From Streptomyces sclerotialus (GTDB lineage: Bacteria; Actinomycetota; Actinomycetes; Streptomycetales; Streptomycetaceae): 64,000 bases of DNA. Below, in pieces: positions 1-8,653 of the stretch. Position numbers and translations under genes: made by a program. Location of the stretch: positions 1 through 64,000 of the forward strand of contig JODX01000011.1 of the NCBI GenBank assembly GCA_000719105.1. The letters run 5' to 3'. The notes under the pieces were generated by a model that saw only the letters and a program-made list of their open reading frames with translations, was not told the DNA's origin and did not search any database. Numbering within the stretch: the first letter of the stretch is position 1; each line of letters starts with the position of its first letter.

Positions 1-195
1 GGTGGTGGTCTTGTCCCCGGTGTGGGTGAGGTCGTCGATGCCCGCGGACGCGGATGTCATGACGGCCTCGGTGCGCAGCGGGTTGATCTCCGACACGGCG
101 CCGACGAACGTGGTCTTGCCCACGCCGAAGCCGCCGGCCACCACGATCTTCGCGGAGGTGGTCGCCCGCCCCGCCTCAGAGCTTGCGAAGTCCAC
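1..195 (-). CDS. cvnD: Conservon Ras-like GTPase CvnD (partial, C-terminus beyond window)
   Basis: Only the first 65 codons are present. The P-loop GGFGVGKTT is visible near residues 23-31, followed by EINPLRTEAVM, as in the small Ras-like ATP/GTP-binding proteins that close Streptomyces conservons. The GTG start at 195 lies inside the 3' end of cvnC (20-nt overlap), so the two are probably translationally coupled. In the known conservon model, CvnD is the GTPase switch working with the CvnA sensor at the membrane. The G3 and G4 boxes fall outside the window and could not be checked. Family identity is based on the P-loop context and the cvnA-B-C-D order. Confidence 0.9.
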   Translation of the reverse strand, partial: MDFASSEAGRATTSAKIVVAGGFGVGKTTFVGAVSEINPLRTEAVMTSASAGIDDLTHTGDKTTT

Positions 196-575
196 TGAGC
201 ACCCTTTCGAGCAGTGTCACGTCCGGCGCGCCACCGGCGTTCTCGTCGCCGCCGGGCTGGTGGATCGCGACGAGTCCGGCCTCGGCCAGGTCCGCGACGA
301 GGATCCGTGCCACACCGAGCGGCATGGACAGCAGGGCCGACACCTCGGCCACCGACTTCACCTCACGGCACAGATGGCAGATGCGCTGGTGCTCGGGGAG
401 CAGCCCCATGAGCGCCGCCGGGTCGGCCGTCGTGCTGATCAGCGCCTCGATGGCGAGCTGGTAGCGCGGCCGGGTCCGGCCGCCCGTCATCGCGTACGGC
501 CGTACCAGCGGCTGGTCGCCCTCGTCCCCGTACGGCTCGGCGTACGGGTCATGAGAGGCGGGGGGGCGGGGTCAT
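176..575 (-). CDS. cvnC: Conservon DUF742 protein CvnC, apparent frameshift near the N-terminus
   Basis: From residue M (490) the frame reads MTGGRTRPRYQLAIEALIS and ends with LERVLSGLRKL, a typical DUF742 protein with a winged-helix-like core (LPLGVARILVADLAEAGLV type). Upstream, the same frame stays open and encodes DPYAEPYGDEGDQPLVRPYA, the usual family N-terminus, but has no start codon. An ATG at 575-573 preceded by GGAGGAGAC lies one base out of frame. The register would be restored by removing one base from the 7-G run at 560-566, giving MTPPPASHDPYAEPYG. Either the sequence has a homopolymer error or the gene is frameshifted; an ATG start at 490 would leave a truncated protein. It sits between cvnB and cvnD. 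Confidence 0.85.
560..566. other. Seven-G run at the cvnC frameshift
   Basis: On the coding strand this is C7. The cvnC start codon with its Shine-Dalgarno sequence and the conserved cvnC body are in different frames on either side of it. Removing one base restores a single frame. Confidence 0.7.
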
Positions 576-682
576 GTCTCCTCCGGGCGGGACAGCAAGT
601 CGGTCGGTCGTGCCGTCTGACGGGGCCGGTGGGGGGAACGGGGGCGGCCGGACGGTCTGGGATCGTGCGGTGGAGCCGTGTT

Positions 683-1105
683 CTAGTGCAGCAGGCTGCC
701 CTGCAGTTCGGCGCGCAGGTCCGGCGTCAGCACGGCGCCCGCGCGGTCGACGAGCAGCGCCATCTCGTAGCCGATCAGACCGATGTCGCCGTCGGGGTGG
801 GCGAGGACCGCCAGCGACGATCCGTCCGAGATGGACATCAGGAAGAGGAAGCCGCGCTCCATCTCCACCACGGTCTGCGCCACGTTCCCGCCCTCGAAGA
901 TCCGGGAGGCGCCCGCGGTCAGCGAGGTCAGTCCGGAGGCGACGGCCGCGAGCTGGTCGGCGCGGTCGCGCGGGAAGCCTTCGGACATCGCCAGAAGGAG
1001 TCCGTCGGCGGAGACGACGACGGTGTGGGACACCCCGGGGGTGTTGTCCACGAAGTTGGTGATCAACCAGTTGAGATTCTGTGCCGCCTGGCTCATCTGG
1101 CTCAA
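683..1105 (-). CDS. cvnB: Conservon roadblock/LC7 protein CvnB
   Basis: This 140-residue protein (137 from the internal ATG at 1096) has the roadblock/LC7 fold signature: NLNWLITNFVDNTPGV, HTVVVSADGLLLA, a central IFEGGNVAQTVVEME strand and GYEMALLVDRAGAVLTPDLR near the end. Roadblock proteins partner and regulate small GTPases, here expected to be CvnD. The TTG at 1105 directly follows the cvnA stop (TAG, 1108-1106) and has GGAG six bases upstream; the ATG at 1096 is the alternative start. It is tightly coupled with cvnA and followed about 110 bp later by cvnC. Confidence 0.93.
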   Translation of the reverse strand: MSQMSQAAQNLNWLITNFVDNTPGVSHTVVVSADGLLLAMSEGFPRDRADQLAAVASGLTSLTAGASRIFEGGNVAQTVVEMERGFLFLMSISDGSSLAVLAHPDGDIGLIGYEMALLVDRAGAVLTPDLRAELQGSLLH

Positions 1106-4100
1106 CTAACGCTCCTGCTGGTGAGTGGGGCTCGGGAAACTGCCGGTCTGGCCGGAACCGGCCTGGCGACCCTGCGCGATGCCCCGACGGAGATTGGTCA
1201 GCCGGCCGCGCACGTCGTCTGGCGCGCGCGAGACCTGCGGACCGGTGTGGTGCTGTTGCTGCTGAGCCGTGCCCGGCACGAGGTTCGCGCGCGGTACCCG
1301 GCGCGGCAGGCCGGACGTGGTGATCCCGCCTGCCGACGGCTGACGGACGCGCTCGGCCTGTCGGACGAGCTCGTCGTTGGGGGAGGACCGCCAGGAAGCG
1401 GTCTGGGCCGCCGGGGCGGCCGGGGTGGCCGGACGCTGCTCGGCCGCGGGGGCCGGCGGCTGCGCCGCACCGTTGCTCTGGCCGGGGTTGCCCTGGCCGA
1501 AGTCGTCCTGGCCGCCGGTGTGCCGGACGCCGTTGCTCTGACCGGCGTCCGCCGGACGGCCGTTCTGGCCGCCGTTCTGGCCGTGGAACCAGTTGGTCTC
1601 CAGGGTGTCGTACAGCGGCGTACGGCCGTCGCCCGGACCCGTCGCGGGCGGCAGGGCCTCTGGCTCCTGCGGCCGGGCGGACCGCTGGGGCGCCGCCGGA
1701 CGCTGCGGTGCCTGCCGGCCGGGCGCGCCGAAGTCGGCACCGCCGTTCGACCGGAGCCGCTCGAACTGGCCCGTGGCGGACGCGTCCTGCGGGTTCCCGT
1801 AGCCGGGTACGGCGTACTGGCCGGTGTCCTGGGGGTTGCCCCGGCCGGGTACGGCGTACTGGCCGGTGTCCTGGGGGTTGCCCCGGCCGGGTACGGCGTA
1901 CTGGCCGGTGTCCTGGGGGTTGCCCTGGCCGGGTACGGCGTACTGGCCCGCGCCGTCGAGGTCGTGCGCGGGTGCGGCGAACTGGCCGGTGTCCTGCGGG
2001 TTCCGGTGGCCGGGCGCCGGGTACCGGCTCGGGGCCGGGGCCGGGGTGGAGCTGCCGAACACGTCGGGGCGCAGGAACTGGTCACCGCCGTCCTCCGGGA
2101 GACCGGCCCGCGGCACCTCGGCCTCGGGACGCGGGTACTCGCCCGTCGCGGCGGGACCGCGGTGGTCCTCCACCCGCGGCAGCTCGGACGTGGCGCCCGG
2201 ACCCTGGCGGTCGTCGATCCGCGGCATCCGCGAGGTGGCGTCGGGCTCCTCGTGGCCGCGCGGGGTGTCCAGCGAGGCACGCGGCACCGGCGGCTGGGCG
2301 TTCTCGTCGCTCCAGCTCGGCGTCCGCGGCCGGTCGGTGCCGCCGGGCAGCTCGGCGCGCGGACCACCGCGCCCGGGGAGCTGCGGACGGCGCCTGCCGG
2401 AACGTTCCTTGGACTGCTTGGGCGGTACGGGCCCGGAGGTGCGGTCCGCCGCGGGAGCGTCGGCGCCGAAGCCGGGCTGGCCGCCCTGGCCCCGGCCGCC
2501 CTGGCGCTGCCCGCCGAAGCCGCCCTCGCCCGGCGCACCGCCCGGGCGCAGCCCGGAGCCGCCGCCGGCGAAGCCGCCCTGGCGCCCGGCGTCGTCGGTC
2601 TTGCGCGGTGTGCCGGTCCCGGCGGCCGTCAGGCCCTGCGGGGCACCCGGCGCCTGACCGCCGAACCCACCGGCGGCACCGGCACCGGCCGGCGAAGGCC
2701 GGCCCTGCTGCGGAGCGGAGGGCCCGCCCTGCGGACCGCGCGGCCCGCCCGGACCCGGCCGCCCGCCCTGGTCGCCGCCGGGCAGCGCGGCGCGCGGACC
2801 CTGGCCGGCGCCCACCTGGCCGCGCTGCGGAGCGCCACCGAGCAGGCCGCCACCGGACGGTCCGCCCGGCTGGCCGCCCTGGCGGCGCGCGGCGGCGGCA
2901 CCGGCCATGGCCTGCGCGGCGGCGGGACCGCCGCCCGGGCCACCGGCGGGACCGCCCTGGCCGGGCTTGCCGGGAGCGGGCTTGCGGCCGCCCTGGGCGA
3001 TCTCGACGGGCAGCATGACCAGCGCGGTCGTACCGCCGGAGTCCGACGGGCGGAGCTGGATGCGGATGCCGTGGCGCTGCGAGAGGCGGCCGACCACGAA
3101 CAGACCCATGCGGCGGGAGACGGAGACGTCCACGGTGGGCGGCGCGGCGAGCCGCTCGTTGATGGCCGCGAGGTCCTCGGGGGACAGACCGATACCGGTG
3201 TCGTGGATCTCGATCAGCACCCGGCCGTCGGGCAGGGCGTGACCGGTGACCTTGACCTTGGTCTGCGGGGAGGAGAACGAGGTGGCGTTCTCCAGCAGCT
3301 CGGCGAGGAGGTGCACGAGGTCGTTGACGACGCGGCCGGCGACCTCGGTGGCCGGCACCGAGGCCAGCTCGATGCGCTCGTACTGCTCCACCTCGGAGGC
3401 GGCGGCGCGGAGCACGTCGACCAGCGGGACCGGGCGGGTCCAGCGGCGGCCGGGCTCCTCACCGGCGAGGACGAGGAGGTTCTCGCCGTTCCGGCGCATA
3501 CGGGTCGCGAGGTGGTCCAGCTTGAACAGCGAGGAGAGCTGGTCCGGGTCGGCCTCGCGGGACTCCAGTTCGGAGATCAGCGACAGCTGGCGCTGGATCA
3601 GACCCTGGGAGCGGCGCGAGAGGTTGGTGAACATCGCGTTGACGTTGCCCCGCAGCAGGGCCTGCTCGGCGGCGAGGCGGACCGCCTCGCGGTGCACGTC
3701 GTCGAAGGCCGCGGCCACCTGGCCGATCTCGTCCCGGGAGTGCAGACCGACCGACTCCACCGAGGTGTCGACGTCCTGCGGGTCGGCCTCGGAGAGCTGC
3801 TTGACCAGCTCGGGGAGCCGGTCCCGGGCGACCTTGGTCGCGGTGTCCTGCAGCCGGCGCAGCGAGCGGATCATGGAGCGGGCCACGACGAACGCGCCGA
3901 CCAGCGAGATGCCGAGGACCAGCAGGATCAGCGCACCGGAGATGATCGCTTCGCGCTCGGACTCGCTGCGGAGCTGGCGGGCGGTCTGCTCCATCTCGTC
4001 GAGGAGCGATCCCTCGATCTTCTTCATCGCCTCGATCTTCACCGAGGCGTCGTCGACCCAGTCCTTGTAGGACTGCTTGTCCTCGGAACGCAGACCGTTC

Positions 4101-5134
4101 TTGTTCTTCAGTACCCGGTTCGCGTAGTCGTCGACGGCCTCGATGGTCGGGTTGTTGCCGCCGGTGACGGGCTTCAGCAGCTCCTCGGCGTCTTCCCGGC
4201 CGTAGATGGTGCCGAAGCTGTCGAGCTCGGAGTCCTCACTGGTCAGCGCGGAGAGACCGTACTGCCGGTCGCTCTCGGAGAGCGTGCCGAACTCGCTGTT
4301 GTTCGCGGGCAGCGCCGACGCGATGATCGCCCGCTGGGCCGAGGCGTACTCCTTGGCGGTGGAGAACGCCGCGAGCGCGCGGGTACGGGAGATCATCTCC
4401 GGGTTGCTGGTGGCCTCGGCCATGTCCTGGGAGAGGTTCAGCAGCTGGCTGATGAGCCGGTGGTACGCCTCGACGGTGAGCGTGGCGTTGTCGTCGTCCT
4501 TGTAGGCCTCGGAGCGGATGCTGTTGAGGTTCATCAGCTCGCCCGCGATGCCGACGACGCTCTCGCGGACACCGGGGAGCCGGCCCTCCTCGCTGGCGTC
4601 CTCGATCTGCTCCGTGGCCTCCATGAACTGGGCCCGCGCCGTGTCCGTGTCCTCGCGGGCGCCCTTGACCGAGAAGTCCTTCGCGGTCGCGCCGTTCACC
4701 AGGGGACCGGCTGAGAGGTCGCGCTCCTTCTGGAGGGCGGCGGCGAGCTCGGTGGCCTGCTTCGTCATGTCGGTCAGCAGCCGCATGTTGTCGAGCTGCT
4801 GGATGTCGTCGATGTTGTCGCTGATGCGCATGGCGCCGAGCGAGGTCGCGGCGACCACGGGGAGCGCGAGCAGTGACACCAGACGGGTCGAGATGCGCCA
4901 GTTGCGCAGTGCTATGCGGGAGCCGGGGCCACCCGGGCCGCTTCTCGCCGCGCTGGACGGCGCCGGGCTCCCGGACGCGCCGGGGCGACCGGAGCGCTCA
5001 CCGCTGTCGCTCTCCTCGGCCGCACCCGGGGGTTGGGTGTGCTGGGGCGAGGAGCCGGCAGCCATGGGGCCAGTCCCGCCGTGCGGCTCCGGGTCCGCCG
5101 AAGCGCTGCCATCCCTCTTGAAACGTCCCTGCAC
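1106..5134 (-). CDS. cvnA: Conservon sensor-histidine-kinase-like membrane protein CvnA
   Basis: The protein has 1342 residues from the GTG at 5134 (reads VQGRFKRDG). In order: a low-complexity cytoplasmic start; a transmembrane helix about 83-102; an extracytoplasmic nitrate/nitrite-sensor-like helical domain; a second transmembrane helix about 393-416; HAMP; a dimerisation region with HLATRMRRNGENLL; and a HATPase_c domain with ELLENATSFSSP (N box, about 610) and DTGIGLSPEDL (G1 box, about 648). From about residue 715 to the end it is a long Gly/Pro/Gln-rich tail with a 14-residue repeat. Conservon CvnA proteins are kinase-like but are thought to signal to the B-C-D partners. An open frame extends upstream to 5365, but its composition and lack of conservation signs make 5134 the likelier start. 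Confidence 0.92.
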   Translation of the reverse strand: MQGRFKRDGSASADPEPHGGTGPMAAGSSPQHTQPPGAAEESDSGERSGRPGASGSPAPSSAARSGPGGPGSRIALRNWRISTRLVSLLALPVVAATSLGAMRISDNIDDIQQLDNMRLLTDMTKQATELAAALQKERDLSAGPLVNGATAKDFSVKGAREDTDTARAQFMEATEQIEDASEEGRLPGVRESVVGIAGELMNLNSIRSEAYKDDDNATLTVEAYHRLISQLLNLSQDMAEATSNPEMISRTRALAAFSTAKEYASAQRAIIASALPANNSEFGTLSESDRQYGLSALTSEDSELDSFGTIYGREDAEELLKPVTGGNNPTIEAVDDYANRVLKNKNGLRSEDKQSYKDWVDDASVKIEAMKKIEGSLLDEMEQTARQLRSESEREAIISGALILLVLGISLVGAFVVARSMIRSLRRLQDTATKVARDRLPELVKQLSEADPQDVDTSVESVGLHSRDEIGQVAAAFDDVHREAVRLAAEQALLRGNVNAMFTNLSRRSQGLIQRQLSLISELESREADPDQLSSLFKLDHLATRMRRNGENLLVLAGEEPGRRWTRPVPLVDVLRAAASEVEQYERIELASVPATEVAGRVVNDLVHLLAELLENATSFSSPQTKVKVTGHALPDGRVLIEIHDTGIGLSPEDLAAINERLAAPPTVDVSVSRRMGLFVVGRLSQRHGIRIQLRPSDSGGTTALVMLPVEIAQGGRKPAPGKPGQGGPAGGPGGGPAAAQAMAGAAAARRQGGQPGGPSGGGLLGGAPQRGQVGAGQGPRAALPGGDQGGRPGPGGPRGPQGGPSAPQQGRPSPAGAGAAGGFGGQAPGAPQGLTAAGTGTPRKTDDAGRQGGFAGGGSGLRPGGAPGEGGFGGQRQGGRGQGGQPGFGADAPAADRTSGPVPPKQSKERSGRRRPQLPGRGGPRAELPGGTDRPRTPSWSDENAQPPVPRASLDTPRGHEEPDATSRMPRIDDRQGPGATSELPRVEDHRGPAATGEYPRPEAEVPRAGLPEDGGDQFLRPDVFGSSTPAPAPSRYPAPGHRNPQDTGQFAAPAHDLDGAGQYAVPGQGNPQDTGQYAVPGRGNPQDTGQYAVPGRGNPQDTGQYAVPGYGNPQDASATGQFERLRSNGGADFGAPGRQAPQRPAAPQRSARPQEPEALPPATGPGDGRTPLYDTLETNWFHGQNGGQNGRPADAGQSNGVRHTGGQDDFGQGNPGQSNGAAQPPAPAAEQRPATPAAPAAQTASWRSSPNDELVRQAERVRQPSAGGITTSGLPRRVPRANLVPGTAQQQQHHTGPQVSRAPDDVRGRLTNLRRGIAQGRQAGSGQTGSFPSPTHQQER
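1801..1949. repeat. 42-bp tandem repeat inside cvnA
   Basis: Three near-identical 42-bp units (1801-1842, 1843-1884, 1885-1926) and a partial fourth. They encode GNPQDTGQYAVPGR repeats in the disordered CvnA tail. The repeat stays in frame and is not a CRISPR: there are no unique spacers. Confidence 0.9.
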
Positions 5135-5749
5135 TAGCGTCGCAACCTCTGGACCAGGCGCCCCTCCGCGTGAACGGCGAGACGGTGTCGGCGTGTCGGG
5201 AGCGCCCTGAATGCGCCACCCGTGGTGGTCGTGAGTGACCGGCGCTGGTTCCCCCTTCCCGCCGCGCTCGGCGCTGTGTTGCGCCCCCTGCGCGCCGGCT
5301 GTCTCCCGCGGCGGTCCGTGGAATTCCAGCACAGTGCCGGATCTCCAACAAGGCCAATGGGTCACCCTGCGCTCATGGTGACAGGGCGTGAAGCCGACGT
5401 CACCAGGGGTCTAAGGCGATCCCTTGCATATCGGACGTATACCTACGTACCGGCTGCTCATATCACGTGTCCCAGTCGCCATGATCAGGAGCGGAATGAT
5501 CGCTTCAGTTGGGCAATGTCCGTTTCGTCGGGTGGGAGCAGGGGTCCGGATTGACCGAATTGCTCACTAGTGAGTGAGGAAACTCACACGATGATCATGC
5601 GGTCTTCACGTCTTGTCCTGGGAATTGGATGTTTAGCCTGACGCTTTACAGGGATGGCGAATCCGACAACCCGCGCTTCCTGGGCGGCCCGTTGAGCCCG
5701 CCCGGCGCCCGCAACCACGAGGTCACGTACAGCAGTGAAGACGACGACG
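5135..5749. other. Intergenic region between divergent cvnA and a small gene
   Basis: No convincing gene is seen. The stretch 5400-5640 is markedly richer in A+T than its surroundings and holds several dyads: a perfect 12-bp palindrome CTCACTAGTGAG at 5563-5574, an overlapping hairpin with arms GTGAG/CTCAC and a GAAA loop at 5574-5587, and ATGATCAT at 5590-5597. These are plausible promoter or operator elements for either divergent gene, but no clear -35/-10 pair with normal spacing was found. Confidence 0.5.
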
Positions 5750-5920
5750 ATGTTCCGGAAGATAGCCAACCCGCGGCGCACGACGCTGGCCCACCTTTCC
5801 GACGCCGGGGAGCTGACGGTGGTGCAGCAGGAGCACTCCGTCGACCTGCCCGCCCAGACCGCCAACCCCCGGCGGACCGTCCTCATGGAGGTTCCGGTCC
5901 AGGCCGCGCCCGCCGAGTAG
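5750..5920 (+). CDS. Small hypothetical protein with duplicated ANPRRT motif
   Basis: This is a 56-residue protein starting MFRKIANPRRTTLAHL; an in-frame GTG at 5735 would add five residues. Third codon positions are nearly all G or C, as in Streptomyces genes, so I consider it real. The motif ANPRRT occurs twice (about residues 6-11 and 40-45), with an acidic, Gln/His-containing middle and a Pro/Ala-rich end. There is no signal peptide, membrane segment or recognised domain, and no strong Shine-Dalgarno sequence. It is divergent from the conservon and ends 95 bp before a strong terminator. Function unknown. Confidence 0.6.
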   Translation: MFRKIANPRRTTLAHLSDAGELTVVQQEHSVDLPAQTANPRRTVLMEVPVQAAPAE

Positions 5921-6014
5921 GCCGGAGCGGAAGCGGCACGGTCGCTTGCGGCCGGCCGCGTACGACTACGACAAGAGCCGCGTACGACGGCGAGTTCTGC
6001 AGGGCAGCGAGCCG

Positions 6015-6074
6015 CGTACGGCGAAGGGCGCCCACGACGTCACCCGAGACGCCGCGGGCGCCCTTCGCCGTGCG
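6015..6074 (+). terminator. Strong hairpin terminator after the ANPRRT small gene
   Basis: A perfect 14-bp stem (GGCGAAGGGCGCCC at 6020-6033 with its complement at 6056-6069) extends to about 19 pairs with one wobble, with a 22-nt loop. There is no T tract, as is common in Streptomyces. The rest of 5921-6234 shows no gene. Confidence 0.75.
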
Positions 6075-6234
6075 GGGGCGGCGGCCGGTGGCGGGCCGCT
6101 GCGCGCGACAGCCGCTTCCGGCCGTTCCCACGGGGGCGGGCGGCCCCGGCCGTCATACGCGGGGCAGCCGCCCCGTGCCGCGTTAGCCTGGAGCGTCAGA
6201 CTCAGCCGGCTCAAGTGAGGGGCGCAGGGAACCC

Positions 6235-7020
6235 GTGCGCATTGCCAGATTCTCCATCGACGGGAACGTCGCGTTCGGCGCGGTCGAGGGCGACCGGCCC
6301 GACGAACTCGTGCTCGACATCATCAAGGGCATCCCCTTCGCGGAGTACGAGCTCTCCGGCACCAAGGTCCCGCTGAACAAGGTCCGGCTGCTGCCGCCCG
6401 TGCTGCCCAACAAGGTCGTGGCCTTCGGCCGCAACTACGCCGACCACGCCAAGGAGCTCGGCAACGAGGTGCCCGACGCCCCGTTCGCCTTCTTCAAGCC
6501 GTCCACCTCGGTGATCGGCCCGGGCGACGACATCCAGTACCCGTCCTTCTCCGAGGAACTGCACCACGAGGCCGAGCTGGCCGTGGTCATCGGCCGGATG
6601 TGCCGCGAGGTCCCGCGCGAGCGCGTCAAGGACGTGATCTTCGGCTACACCTGCGCCAACGACATCACCGCGCGGGACGTCCAGAAGCGCGAGAAGCAGT
6701 GGGCGCGGGCCAAGGGCTTCGACACGTCCTGCCCGCTCGGCCCCTGGGTGGAGACGGACCTCGACATCAAGGCCGCGAGCGACCTCACGATCCAGTGCAC
6801 GGTCAACGGCGCACAGCGTCAGCTCGGCCGGACCAGCGAGATGATCACTTCCATCGAGGACCTGATCGTCAACATCACCGAGGCCATGACGCTGCTTCCC
6901 GGCGACGTGATCCTCACGGGCACCCCGGCAGGGGTCGGCCCCCTGGCTGTCGGCGACGAGGTCGCCGTCACCATCGAAGGCATCGGCACTCTCACCAACA
7001 AGGTAGTCAAGCGTGGCTAG
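6235..7020 (+). CDS. Fumarylacetoacetate hydrolase (FAH) family protein
   Basis: The 261-residue protein is an FAH-fold hydrolase/isomerase-type enzyme. It shows the metal-binding acidic pattern [11 protein letters not shown] near residue 110, the conserved [11 protein letters not shown] near 140, and the C-terminal GTPAGVGPL. Members act on 2-hydroxyhepta-diene-dioate, acylpyruvates or oxaloacetate; the sequence does not tell which. The GTG start at 6235 follows a purine-rich stretch. Its last eight bases overlap the start of gltX, implying co-transcription, although no functional link to tRNA charging is evident. Confidence 0.9.
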   Translation: MRIARFSIDGNVAFGAVEGDRPDELVLDIIKGIPFAEYELSGTKVPLNKVRLLPPVLPNKVVAFGRNYADHAKELGNEVPDAPFAFFKPSTSVIGPGDDIQYPSFSEELHHEAELAVVIGRMCREVPRERVKDVIFGYTCANDITARDVQKREKQWARAKGFDTSCPLGPWVETDLDIKAASDLTIQCTVNGAQRQLGRTSEMITSIEDLIVNITEAMTLLPGDVILTGTPAGVGPLAVGDEVAVTIEGIGTLTNKVVKRG

Positions 7021-8506
7021 CGCATCCGACGCACCCGGCGTCCCCGTCCGCGTACGTTTCTGTCCGTCGCCCACCGGCAACCCCCACGTGGGCCTGGTCC
7101 GCACCGCCCTGTTCAACTGGGCGTTCGCCCGGCACCACCAGGGCACGCTGGTCTTCCGCATCGAGGACACCGACGCGGCCCGCGACTCCGAGGAGTCGTA
7201 CGACCAGCTCCTGGACTCGATGCGCTGGCTGGGCTTCGACTGGGACGAGGGCCCCGAGGTCGGCGGCCCGCACGCCCCGTACCGCCAGTCGCAGCGCATG
7301 GACCTCTACAAGGACGTCGCCGCCAAGCTGCTGGACGCCGGCCACGCCTACCGCTGCTACTGCACCACCACCGAGCTGGAGGAGCGCCGCGAGGCCGCCC
7401 GCGCCGCCGGCAAGCCGTCCGGCTACGACGGCCACTGCCGCGACCTGAGCGCCGAGCAGGTCGCACAGTACGAGGCCGAGGGCCGCGAGCCGATCGTCCG
7501 CTTCCGGATGCCCGACGAGACGATCACCTTCACGGACCTGGTCCGCGGCGAGATCACGTACACCCCGGAGAACGTCCCGGACTACGGCATCGTCCGCGCG
7601 AACGGCGCCCCGCTGTACACGCTGGTCAACCCGGTCGACGACGCCCTGATGGAGATCACCCACGTCCTGCGCGGCGAGGACCTGCTCTCCTCCACCCCGC
7701 GCCAGATCGCGCTCTACCGGGCGCTGATCGAGCTGGGCGTCGCCAAGGAGATCCCGGCCTTCGGCCACCTCCCGTACGTGATGGGCGAGGGCAACAAGAA
7801 GCTCTCCAAGCGCGACCCGCAGTCGTCGCTGAACCTCTACCGCGAGCGCGGCTTCCTGCCCGAGGGCCTGCTCAACTACCTCTCGCTGCTGGGCTGGTCG
7901 CTCTCCGCGGACCGGGACGTCTTCACGATCGAGGAGATGGTCGCGGCCTTCGACGTCGCGGACGTGAACCCGAACCCGGCCCGCTTCGACCTGAAGAAGG
8001 CCGAGGCGCTCAACGCCGACCACATCCGCATGCTCGACGTGAAGGACTTCGCCGAGCGCTGCGCCCCCTGGCTGAAGGCCCCGTTCGCCCCCTGGGCGCC
8101 GGAGGACTTCGACGAGACCAAGTGGCAGGCCATCGCGCCGCACGCCCAGTCCCGCCTGAAGGTCCTCTCCGAGATCACGGACAACGTCGACTTCCTGTTC
8201 CTGCCGGAGCCGGTCTCCGACGAGGCGTCCTGGACGAAGGCGATGAAGGAGGGCTCGGACGCCCTGCTGCGCACGGCCCGCGAGAAGCTGGACGCGGCCG
8301 ACTGGAACTCCCCCGAGTCCCTGAAGGAGGCCGTCCTGGCGGCCGGCGAGGCCCACGGCCTGAAGCTCGGCAAGGCCCAGGCCCCGGTCCGCGTGGCGGT
8401 CACCGGCCGCACCGTCGGCCTGCCCCTCTTCGAGTCCCTGCAGATCCTGGGCAAGGAGAAGTCGCTGGCCCGCGTGGACGCGGCGCTGGCGAAGCTGACG
8501 GCGTAA
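7013..8506 (+). CDS. gltX: Glutamyl-tRNA synthetase
   Basis: The 497-residue class I aminoacyl-tRNA synthetase charges tRNA-Glu (and, in actinobacteria, also tRNA-Gln for later amidation). The HIGH-type motif is [10 protein letters not shown] (about residues 18-27) and the KMSKS-type motif is KKLSKR (about 262-267). The length fits the bacterial family. The GTG start at 7013 overlaps the FAH gene by eight bases. It ends just before a strong hairpin. It lies near a cluster of tRNA-Glu and tRNA-Gln genes, its expected substrates. Confidence 0.97.
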   Translation: MASASDAPGVPVRVRFCPSPTGNPHVGLVRTALFNWAFARHHQGTLVFRIEDTDAARDSEESYDQLLDSMRWLGFDWDEGPEVGGPHAPYRQSQRMDLYKDVAAKLLDAGHAYRCYCTTTELEERREAARAAGKPSGYDGHCRDLSAEQVAQYEAEGREPIVRFRMPDETITFTDLVRGEITYTPENVPDYGIVRANGAPLYTLVNPVDDALMEITHVLRGEDLLSSTPRQIALYRALIELGVAKEIPAFGHLPYVMGEGNKKLSKRDPQSSLNLYRERGFLPEGLLNYLSLLGWSLSADRDVFTIEEMVAAFDVADVNPNPARFDLKKAEALNADHIRMLDVKDFAERCAPWLKAPFAPWAPEDFDETKWQAIAPHAQSRLKVLSEITDNVDFLFLPEPVSDEASWTKAMKEGSDALLRTAREKLDAADWNSPESLKEAVLAAGEAHGLKLGKAQAPVRVAVTGRTVGLPLFESLQILGKEKSLARVDAALAKLTA

Positions 8507-8530
8507 GCACGCAAGCACGCAAGCACGCGC

Positions 8531-8571
8531 GCGTGAGGGGCGGCGGCCGATGTGGCCGCCGCCCCTCACGC
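8531..8571 (+). terminator. Terminator after gltX
   Basis: Perfect 18-bp GC-rich stem (8531-8548 with 8554-8571) and a 5-nt loop GATGT. Just before it, AAGCACGC is repeated in tandem (about 8508-8528). Confidence 0.85.
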
Positions 8572-8653
8572 ATGCCCGCCTGTCAGTGGGTCCCACTAGC
8601 GTTCCGGCTCACCCGGCGCGCAAGATCCGCGCCTGACCCGGAAGGCCCCCGTC

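Noticed and set aside
1801..1949. Possible CRISPR array
   Set aside because: The 42-bp repeats are directly adjacent with no spacers and are in frame within cvnA.
2..4714. Plus-strand open frame of 1570 codons
   Set aside because: It lies opposite cvnA, cvnB and cvnC, whose domains are clear; its Arg/Gly/Ala-rich translation is a shadow caused by very high GC content.
1106..5134. Conservon as the undescribed system
   Set aside because: cvnA-B-C-D operons are well described in Streptomyces; only the frameshift and tail repeats are reported as findings.
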